Source of the DNA: SLFT01 sp964493075
GTDB taxonomy: Bacteria > Hydrogenedentota > Hydrogenedentia > Hydrogenedentales > CAITNO01
Length of the DNA stretch: 6,683 bases
Direction: 5' to 3'
Assembly (NCBI GenBank): GCA_964493075.1
Contig: CAZBNU010000226.1
Location: 1 to 6,683 of the forward strand
A program made the position numbers and the translations under genes. The number at the start of each line of letters is the position of its first letter. Position 1 is the stretch's first letter. This document shows, one piece after another, positions 1 through 5,045 of this stretch. The notes beneath the pieces were generated by a model. It ran no database searches. It saw only the letters and a program-made list of their open reading frames with translations, and was not told where the DNA came from.

Positions 1-14
1 AAGGAACCGCTGTA

Positions 15-1118
15 ATGTCTGACAAGACCTATGGTGTTGCGATTGTTGGGTTCGGTTTCATGGGAAAGACCCACACCTTCGGCTACCATAATATCCCCTT
101 CTTCTATACCAAGCCGCCCATAAACTACAAGATGAAAGGCGTATGTGTGCGGCGTGAGGAAACCCTTGAGGCTGCGTTATCGCTGGGTGGTTTTGAATTC
201 GGCACCACACGTTATGACGATTTACTGGAACGGGACGATATTCATATCATTCATATCTGTACGCCGAACGACCTGCATCGCGACCAGGTTATCCGGGCGA
301 TAGAAGCCGGGAAGCATGTCTACTGTGATAAGCCGTTGGGCAGCAGTTATGCCGATTGCAAGGCCATGGTGGAAGCCATTGATGCGGCGTCCCCGGAAGT
401 GATCACCCAGGTTGCCCTGCAATACCGATACTATCCCTGCACACTGCGCGCAAAACAGATGGTGGACGAAGGCTTCCTCGGGAAAGTCTATAGTTTCCGT
501 GCCTCTTACCTTCACGCTAGTTCGATAGACCCGGACAAACCGATGAAATGGAAACTGGACAAAAGCAAAGGGGGCGGCGTCCTTTACGATCTGGGCAGTC
601 ACGTCCTGGACATTGTAAATTACCTGATCGGCCCCTTCACCCGGGTCATGGCCGATACCCACACGGCAATCAAGGAACGTAAACATCCCGACACCGGCCT
701 CATGACCCCGGTAACTACCGACGATCAGGCGCTGATGCTCCTGCGCACCCACAGCGGCGCCCTGGGAAGTATTGAAGCCTCGAAACTTGCCACCGGCATC
801 AATGATGAACTGCGTGTTGAGATTCACGGCGAAAAAGGCACGCTGCGTTTTAACCTCATGGACCCCAACTGGCTCGAGGTCTATGATATGCGGGATGACG
901 CGGAACCCATTGGCGGTCACCGAGGATTCAAAAAACTCGAAACCGTCAGCCGCTATCCGGAACCCGCCAACGGGTTTCCCGCGCCTTCAGCGAATATAGG
1001 TTGGCTCCGGGCGCATGTGGCCTGCCTGCATAATTTCCTCGCCGCCATTGCCGGTGATGCCGCCGCCCACCCCACCATCCCCGAAGCCGCCGAACTGCAG
1101 CGTATTATGGATGCGGCC
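15..1118 (+). CDS. Gfo/Idh/MocA family NAD(P)-dependent oxidoreductase, 3' end lost in gap
   Basis: This is a cytoplasmic dehydrogenase of the Gfo/Idh/MocA superfamily, which oxidises or reduces sugars and polyols using NAD(P). The N-terminal Rossmann fold shows the nucleotide-binding motif GFGFMG (residues 12-17). TPNDLH (83-88) and the catalytic-lysine motif (CDKP, Lys106) follow; most relatives have E-K-P, so Asp105 is a mild variation. The C-terminal substrate domain has GGGVLYDLGSH (187-196 region), with the family's conserved Asp192, His196 and Asp199. The start at 15 is supported by AAGGAA at positions 1-6, eight bases upstream. 368 residues are visible, and relatives usually run to about 380-400, so the true stop is probably inside the N-run. 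A frame read through the Ns to a stop at 1236-1238 is arbitrary because the gap length is unknown. The substrate cannot be assigned from sequence alone. Fold assignment is confident; the specific role is unknown. Confidence 0.9.
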
Positions 1119-1218
1119 NNNNNNNNNNNNNNNNNNNNNNNNNNNNNNNNNNNNNNNNNNNNNNNNNNNNNNNNNNNNNNNNNNNNNNNNNNNNNNNNNN
1201 NNNNNNNNNNNNNNNNNN
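1119..1218. other. Assembly gap of exactly 100 N
   Basis: There are 100 consecutive undetermined bases. The round number is the usual placeholder for a scaffold join of unknown length, so distances and reading frames across it cannot be trusted. It removes the oxidoreductase C-terminus and anything that lay between that gene and the toxin-antitoxin promoter. Confidence 0.95.
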
Positions 1219-1229
1219 GAAAACAAGAC

Positions 1230-1258
1230 TTGACTTAAAAGTATCACTATAGTATCCT
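1230..1258 (+). promoter_or_regulatory. Sigma-70-type promoter and candidate operator of the toxin-antitoxin operon
   Basis: A -35 box TTGACT (1230-1235), a 17-base spacer and a -10 box TATCCT (1253-1258) form a good promoter. Transcription would start close to 1265, the A of the antitoxin ATG. Within it, AGTATC occurs twice as a direct repeat (1240-1245 and 1251-1256) with an 11-base, one-helical-turn period. The perfect palindrome ACTATAGT lies at 1246-1253. Type II antitoxins commonly autorepress by binding such repeats in their own promoter; binding here is inferred. Confidence 0.65.
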
Positions 1259-1264
1259 TTATTC

Positions 1265-1522
1265 ATGAAGACAGAATTGGTCACAACGCTAAAGCGACAA
1301 GCAACCCGGCTATTGTCCGATCTACGAGATTCCGGCGAACCGGTCCTGATTACGGAACACGGCAAGCCGGCAGCCTATCTGGTTGATGTGGATTCCTATG
1401 AGTTCATGCAACATAGAATGCAAATCCTCGAGGGGATCGCACGGGGTGAACGGGCAGTTCTTGAAAAGCGCACCTTCTCAAAAACCGAAGCCAAAAAAAA
1501 GATGAAAAAATGGCTCGGTTAG
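1265..1522 (+). CDS. Type II toxin-antitoxin system antitoxin, Phd/YefM family
   Basis: This 85-residue protein has the Phd/YefM layout. The N-terminal DNA-binding and dimerisation half (about residues 1-50) carries the typical segment 'PVLITEHGKPAAYLVDVDSY' (about 26-45). The charged, Lys/Glu-rich C-terminal tail (about 55-85) is expected to fold on and neutralise the toxin. It should also repress its own promoter. No Shine-Dalgarno precedes the ATG and the promoter -10 ends only six bases upstream, so the transcript is probably leaderless or nearly so. The 3' end overlaps the toxin gene by 13 bases and contains an A8 run (1493-1500) followed by an A6 run (1505-1510). The next Met codon, at 1398, would remove most of the conserved domain, so 1265 is the most reasonable start. 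Confidence 0.88.
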   Translation: MKTELVTTLKRQATRLLSDLRDSGEPVLITEHGKPAAYLVDVDSYEFMQHRMQILEGIARGERAVLEKRTFSKTEAKKKMKKWLG

Positions 1523-1824
1523 CTTGGACGGAACCCGCACTTGCCGATCTGGATGAAATTGCCGAATACATTGCACTCGACGAGCCGAAGGCGGCGGCGC
1601 GTTTCGTGCAAAAAGTATTTTACCGGCTTGAGCGGCTTGAAACCTATCCAAAATCGGGAAAACAACCCGCCGAACTGCTGCATACCCCCTACCGTGAAGT
1701 CATCGTTGCGCCTTGCCGCGTATTCTACCGTGTTGAAAAAGACAACGTATATATTCTGTACATTATGCGTTCTGAGAAACTACTGCGACCTTTTATGCTT
1801 GGCCTTCGTGATCAGGAAAAATAA
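1510..1824 (+). CDS. Type II toxin-antitoxin system toxin, RelE/ParE superfamily
   Basis: This 104-residue basic protein has the RelE/ParE fold signature. The N-terminal strand 'RLAWTEPALADLDEIAEYIA' (about 3-22) leads into two helices. A central 'YREVIVAPCRVFYRVEKDNV' block (about 61-80) follows, then a closing strand 'YILYIMRSEKLLR'. Family members either cut mRNA at the ribosome (RelE) or poison DNA gyrase (ParE); sequence inspection does not decide which, though the overall look is ParE-like. The length is normal for the family. It overlaps the antitoxin by 13 bases in the -1 frame, and no strong ribosome-binding site precedes its ATG, so it is probably translated by coupling to the antitoxin. 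This keeps toxin output below antitoxin output. The gene appears intact. Confidence 0.88.
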   Translation: MARLAWTEPALADLDEIAEYIALDEPKAAARFVQKVFYRLERLETYPKSGKQPAELLHTPYREVIVAPCRVFYRVEKDNVYILYIMRSEKLLRPFMLGLRDQEK

Positions 1825-1839
1825 CTAAGATCAAGAGTC

Positions 1840-2073
1840 TTATCCAGAACTGGCACGGGGCAACTCAAGCAAGCGCCCCTGCACCGTTTCCAGAATGGAG
1901 TCTCGCAAAAACGTACTCGCTTTGAGTATTTCTATGCCAATTATTTCGCCTTGATCGTCAAGTTCGGCAGTGATATTGGGACTCACTTCAACACTGCCAG
2001 CTTCATGCGCATCCGATATGACAAGATGCAATATATCTTCCCCTTCAAAATAAGACAAGCGTGGGCTATTCAT
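1840..2073 (-). CDS. DUF2283 domain-containing small protein
   Basis: This 77-residue protein matches the DUF2283 pattern: an N-terminal 'YFEGEDILHLVISD' strand pair (about 8-21), then 'SVEVSPNITAELDDQGEIIG' (27-46), and 'IEILKAS' (47-53), the usual end of the domain. A variable tail of about 24 residues follows. The biochemical function of DUF2283 is not established. Members are often encoded immediately beside a small toxin-like protein (for example DUF4258 type) and are suspected antitoxin-like partners. The ATG at 2073 has GGGAAG eight bases upstream, a good ribosome-binding site. The start overlaps by eight bases the end of a short upstream frame (2066-2218), the arrangement expected of a coupled gene pair. 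It converges on the ParE/RelE toxin with only 15 bases between the stop codons. Confidence 0.8.
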   Translation of the reverse strand: MNSPRLSYFEGEDILHLVISDAHEAGSVEVSPNITAELDDQGEIIGIEILKASTFLRDSILETVQGRLLELPRASSG

Positions 2074-2218
2074 GAGTAAAGCTTCCCGATTTGAGGCGCG
2101 CGTTAATTTGTGCTCGCGTCGTGGCGTGTACTGTTATCGGTGTTAGTACATCGTGATCGTCTTCTACGAACTTACCAACGCCAGTCGCGTAGTTTAATCT
2201 TTGGTCTCTTCTACCCAT
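2066..2218 (-). pseudogene. Possible 3' remnant of a toxin-like partner gene upstream of DUF2283
   Basis: A 50-codon frame opens at an ATG at 2218, directly after an in-frame TGA, and ends at TAG 2066-2068, overlapping the DUF2283 start by eight bases. Its C-terminal part, 'VLTPITVHATTRAQINARLK' (24-43), looks like real protein. It loosely recalls the C-terminal strand and arginine-rich helix of small BrnT/DUF4258-type toxins (compare their I-S-A-R-x-x-T-R ending). That family link is recall, not a search result. The first residues overlap the 3' end of the sulfatase gene by 25 bases, and no ribosome-binding site is evident. I infer the tail of a longer gene whose 5' part was lost at the sulfatase junction. 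It could instead be a small intact gene or a chance frame. Confidence 0.4.
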
Positions 2219-3822
2219 TCAACAAACGGTGGTCGCTCGAAGGTTTTGCCGTCGCCTTGGACGCGGGGGTCGCCGGTTTCGGTCAGGGTGTCGAGGAGCC
2301 TTTTCCAGAGTTCGGCGCGGATGGGTTCGTATTCGGGTTCTCCGGCGACGTTGTGCATGTAGTCGGGGTCTTTGTTGAGATCGTAGAGTTCTTCTTCGGG
2401 GCGCTTGCCGAAGCCGAGTTCGAAGGCTTCTTTCCATTGGGGATCGTTGCGATGTTCGATCATCCATGCTTTGGTGGGGCTGGCATCTATGTCGGCGTAC
2501 GCAGAAAAGGTGTTCTCCACGAGTTCTTCGTGAGGGAAACTGAATTCGGGATTCTCAAGGCCGTTGGGCATGCCCTGTGGCCAGCGGTCGGGTGCGAAGT
2601 TGCGGATATAAAGGTAGTCTTTTGTGCGGATGGAACGTTGCGGATAGGGCAGGTTTCCTTCGCGGGCCGTGGCCACGTGCCGTTCGCGACCGGTGATGAC
2701 ATAGTCGCGGGTGGCGTCAATCATCCCCTCCTCTTTTGATTGCAGCAGCGGCACAATGCTTCGTCCGGTCATGACTTCCGGCGGCGTCTCCCCGGCTGCT
2801 TCGAGGAAGGTGGGCGCCAGGTCCATGAGGTTGACGAAATCGTCCACCACCCTGCCGCCGGGCGCTTGTCCCGGCCATTGCGCGAATAGCGATACTTCAG
2901 TGCCCAGGTTGTAGAGGTTGGTTTTGCCGCGTGGGAACCCGGGGATGCCGTGGTCGCCGCTGACCACGATAAGCGTATTCTCGCGTTCACCGATGGCCTC
3001 CAGCTTCATCAGGAAAATTCCCAGCATCCGATCAAGTGCCAGCACTTCGCCCAGGTAATCGCACATATCCTCCCGGATTTCCGGTACGTCCGGCAGAAAG
3101 TCCGGCATCTGGTCTTTCAGGGCGTTGGGGTCCAGGCCCCAGAGGTTCTTGCCTGACCCTTTCGTCCATTTTCGGTGGGTGTTGGTGGGGCCAAACCAAT
3201 AGCAGAAGGGCTGATCGGGTTTGCGGTCTTCCAGAAAGGACTCGAAATTCTTCAGCCCCTCATTGCACAGGTCGTCCTTGGCGGCTTCCACAGACATGCC
3301 CGAGGCCACCATTTTCGTAGCATTCTGGGAGAAATTGTTGAACCGGTTTCCAGCGGATTGGTATTGACATCTTCCGCCGCCGTAGGGCGCATTCGGGGGT
3401 GTGCCCGGCCCCCAGACCTTGTAGGTGAATCCGATGTGATAGCCCGCCTCTTCGAGGAGCAGCGGATAACTGGGGATAGTGCTGTCCCACACCGCGCCCT
3501 GCAGAATCGCGCCCTGGCCGGTGCGGTAGAAGTATTGGCCGGACAACAACGAACTGCGGCACGGCGTACATGACGGCGACGTAACATGGGCATTGTTAAA
3601 CCGAACTCCCTCACGGGAAAACTGGTCAAATACAGGCGTCTCGAAAGTCTTGTTGGGCCCGAAATGTTTGTAGACGCTTGCGTAACGTCCCCAATCATCC
3701 GCGAAGAAAAAGAAGATGTTAGGACGCTTCCCCCTGGTCTGCCCGGCTTGCGTTATCCGGCTTCCCATACTCAGTGCCGCAGTGCCAAGCGCCGCCTGCT
3801 TCATGAATTGTCGTCGGTTCAT
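2194..3822 (-). CDS. Secreted type I (S1 family) sulfatase with Tat-type signal
   Basis: This 542-residue formylglycine-dependent sulfatase hydrolyses sulfate esters or sulfamates, probably on sulfated polysaccharides outside the cytoplasm. The N-terminus MNRRQFMKQAALGTAAL has a twin-arginine motif and hydrophobic stretch. The catalytic signature is S-C-T-P-C-R (Cys85 is the residue to be oxidised), of the CxPxR type. Expected metal and active-site residues are visible: Asp42-Asp43 (FFADDWG), Lys134 (YKVWGPG), His216 (PTNTH), Asp290-His291 (SGDHG) and Lys300 (GKTNLYNLG). The length is normal. The frame extends to an ATG at 3849, but the ATG at 3822 has AGGGAG eight bases upstream and gives a standard Tat signal, so I chose it. 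The SPSCTP context loosely recalls N-sulfoglucosamine sulfohydrolase-like sulfatases; the substrate is unproven. No maturase gene lies in the window. Confidence 0.93.
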   Translation of the reverse strand: MNRRQFMKQAALGTAALSMGSRITQAGQTRGKRPNIFFFFADDWGRYASVYKHFGPNKTFETPVFDQFSREGVRFNNAHVTSPSCTPCRSSLLSGQYFYRTGQGAILQGAVWDSTIPSYPLLLEEAGYHIGFTYKVWGPGTPPNAPYGGGRCQYQSAGNRFNNFSQNATKMVASGMSVEAAKDDLCNEGLKNFESFLEDRKPDQPFCYWFGPTNTHRKWTKGSGKNLWGLDPNALKDQMPDFLPDVPEIREDMCDYLGEVLALDRMLGIFLMKLEAIGERENTLIVVSGDHGIPGFPRGKTNLYNLGTEVSLFAQWPGQAPGGRVVDDFVNLMDLAPTFLEAAGETPPEVMTGRSIVPLLQSKEEGMIDATRDYVITGRERHVATAREGNLPYPQRSIRTKDYLYIRNFAPDRWPQGMPNGLENPEFSFPHEELVENTFSAYADIDASPTKAWMIEHRNDPQWKEAFELGFGKRPEEELYDLNKDPDYMHNVAGEPEYEPIRAELWKRLLDTLTETGDPRVQGDGKTFERPPFVEWVEETKD

Positions 3823-3850
3823 GGTGTCCACTCCCTGTTGTGATCTCATT

Positions 3851-3871
3851 GTAGTGCGGGCTTCCAGCCTA
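3851..3871. repeat. Short dyad resembling a dispersed intergenic repeat
   Basis: The stretch just upstream of the sulfatase contains GGCT-TCC-AGCC (3859-3869) set in GTAGTGCGGGCTTCCAGCC. It resembles short hairpin repeats (GCGGGCTTCCAGCCCGC type) that I recall from intergenic regions of several environmental bacteria, with the outer stem degraded here. Only one copy lies in the window, so repeat status is inferred. Confidence 0.3.
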
Positions 3872-3892
3872 CGATTACTGGCTGACTATTTC

Positions 3893-3928
3893 GATTTCGA
3901 ATTGCTGCATGGAGTATATGTCGAAATC
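3893..3928. repeat. Inverted repeat GATTTCGA / TCGAAATC
   Basis: Two perfect 8-base arms, GATTTCGA (3893-3900) and TCGAAATC (3921-3928), are separated by 20 bases. They lie about 70 bases upstream of the sulfatase start. They could be an operator or a hairpin in the sulfatase leader. I see no convincing -35/-10 pair beside them, and an 8-base pair of arms in AT-rich sequence may be chance. Confidence 0.35.
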
Positions 3929-3980
3929 CAAATCTGATATAAAACCGTTTGGCGGTATGTTGATCCCATAAAAATGCGAG

Positions 3981-4015
3981 TCAACCACAAAGACCACAAG
4001 AAACGCAAAGCATAA
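3981..4015. repeat. Degenerate short tandem repeat, ACCACAAAG-like units
   Basis: ACCACAAAG, ACCACAAGAA and ACGCAAAGCA follow one another as imperfect 9-10 base units. Sequence of this kind (CACAAAG-rich, often 'CTTTGTGGTCTTTGTGG' on the other strand) recurs in intergenic DNA of many environmental bacterial genomes. No coding function is apparent. Confidence 0.45.
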
Positions 4016-4016
4016 A

Positions 4017-4043
4017 GGTGGGTTTCGTTTCTCTTCACCCACC
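4017..4043 (-). terminator. Hairpin downstream of the lipoprotein gene, possible weak terminator or repeat element
   Basis: A perfect 7-base inverted repeat, GGTGGGT (4017-4023) and ACCCACC (4037-4043), has a 13-base loop. On the minus strand it lies about 36 bases after the lipoprotein stop and is followed by TTTATG, a poor T-tract, so it would be a weak terminator at best. With its flank (GTAGGGTGGGTG on the minus strand) it resembles a widespread intergenic repeat, which may be the better explanation. Confidence 0.4.
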
Positions 4044-4079
4044 CTACAGCGTCCGGTTAATTTTTAAAGGCAATTCCAA

Positions 4080-4847
4080 TTACAAGCCCAGGTTATCCAT
4101 AACCTGATTCTGCGTGTTGGTGTGGCCGTGGGAAAGATTGTTGATGCCGCCGCGTGACCGAGACTGCGCAGCATTCGCGCCGCCCGAACTCATACTGTTC
4201 AGTTGCTGTTGCATGCCGATGCCCGTCATGACTTCCCCCATCGGCCCTACGCCTGCACCACCGCCCATGGCACGCTGCCGTTGCCGGGGTACAGCGGGAG
4301 CAGCCGCCTGTTGCATCGGATGGGCCAGATACCCATTCTGGTTGTTGTAAACAAACAATTGCCCCGTTGCTGTTCTGGGCGGTTGTGGCAGGTAGTTGGG
4401 ATAGAGGTCATCCAGTGTGGGCGGGTAATAGCCCGTCGCTGTCCCATACTGATTGATGGCCACTTTGATTTTCTCCATCATCTGCATATCTGACATTGCC
4501 GGCGCGGCTGAAATCGGGCCTTCTGTCAATTTTCCGGTAAGCGGGTCGTAGTTATAATCTGTACCGTCCTCTTTTTTGGGCACTTCTGCCAGATAGGTGG
4601 GCACCAGCGCCGCCAGCGAAGGCGGATTAACCCCTTTATCCGCGCGATAGGCTTGAATCGCCTGCTCAACATTGATAGAGCCCATCTTGCCCTTAACATA
4701 ATTCAGTTGTTTCATGGCGGACTTGGCGTTTTGCGCTTCCAGTTCGCCCCGTACCGCTGTGGTAGCCAGCAATTCAACACCGCAACCACTAAGCGCCAAT
4801 ACGACAACCAGTGTTGCTCCCACAATACTCAAAGCATTTTTTTTCAT
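4080..4847 (-). CDS. Lipoprotein with two GspG/pseudopilin-like C-terminal modules
   Basis: This 255-residue predicted lipoprotein is of unknown function. The signal peptide ends in lipobox L-S-G-C (lipid-modified Cys22), so the protein should be membrane-anchored outside the cytoplasm. Two similar modules follow: about 58-107 (INVEQAIQAYRADKG, PPSLAALVPTYL, then YNYDPLTGKL) and about 124-174 (MEKIKVAINQYGTATG, PPTLDDLYPNYL, then FVYNNQNGYL). This pattern of helix, PP-x-L-x-x-L-x-P-x-Y-L, then Y-x-x-x-x-G recalls the globular part of type II secretion pseudopilin GspG, but the pilin GFTLIE helix is absent. Residues 178-255 are rich in Gln, Gly, Met, Asn and Ala and look disordered. The ATG at 4847 has AAGGTG six bases upstream. 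A GTG at 4856 is in frame, but it overlaps that ribosome-binding site and has none of its own. It stands alone with its own promoter. A structural or secretion role is conceivable but unproven. Confidence 0.75.
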   Translation of the reverse strand: MKKNALSIVGATLVVVLALSGCGVELLATTAVRGELEAQNAKSAMKQLNYVKGKMGSINVEQAIQAYRADKGVNPPSLAALVPTYLAEVPKKEDGTDYNYDPLTGKLTEGPISAAPAMSDMQMMEKIKVAINQYGTATGYYPPTLDDLYPNYLPQPPRTATGQLFVYNNQNGYLAHPMQQAAAPAVPRQRQRAMGGGAGVGPMGEVMTGIGMQQQLNSMSSGGANAAQSRSRGGINNLSHGHTNTQNQVMDNLGL

Positions 4848-4894
4848 GATATTCACCTTATTTAGCCGTCACTACATTCCGACCTGCTACTGTA

Positions 4895-4924
4895 ATTATA
4901 TCATGATTTGTAACTGACCGTAAA
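4895..4924 (-). promoter_or_regulatory. Extended -10 promoter for the lipoprotein gene
   Basis: Read on the minus strand, a perfect TATAAT (4900-4895) is preceded by TG-A, giving an extended -10 (TGATATAAT). A moderate -35, TTTACG (4924-4919), sits 18 bases upstream. Transcription would start near 4888, leaving a leader of about 40 bases before the ATG at 4847. This is the strongest promoter match in the window. Confidence 0.65.
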
Positions 4925-5045
4925 AAAAGGACAGACCACCTCAAAGTACTCGCAACGGTTACGCAAATTAAACCATTGATGAGGTATCATATAGGAAGTG
5001 GGTAGGACAGATGTAACGAGCCGGTGTGCGTTGCTGTCGGTAGGG

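Noticed and set aside
222..920. Minus-strand frame of 232 codons inside the oxidoreductase
   Set aside because: It is a shadow of the Gfo/Idh/MocA gene, whose Rossmann and catalytic motifs are unmistakable in the plus strand.
1826..1842. TAAGA / TCTTA hairpin between the convergent toxin and DUF2283 stops
   Set aside because: Only five base pairs and no T-tract on either strand; too weak to call a terminator.
2110..2739. Long plus-strand frame (209 codons) opposite the sulfatase
   Set aside because: It lies antisense to a clearly coding sulfatase with all catalytic motifs. Its translation (F/V/G-rich) looks like a mirror of the minus-strand codons and has no ribosome-binding site or domain.
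3823..3849. Sulfatase start at the upstream ATG (3849)
   Set aside because: No ribosome-binding site precedes it; the ATG at 3822 has AGGGAG and gives a normal Tat signal peptide.
4956..4970. CGCAAC-G-GTTACG imperfect dyad in the purA-lipoprotein intergenic region
   Set aside because: It has a mismatch and a one-base centre, cannot fold as a hairpin, and no gene lies near enough to suggest an operator. The T7 run nearby (minus strand, 4928-4922) has no stem in front, so it is not a terminator either.
4968..4995. TATATGATACC on the minus strand as a promoter after purA
   Set aside because: No matching -35, and a much better extended -10 promoter for the lipoprotein lies at 4895-4924.
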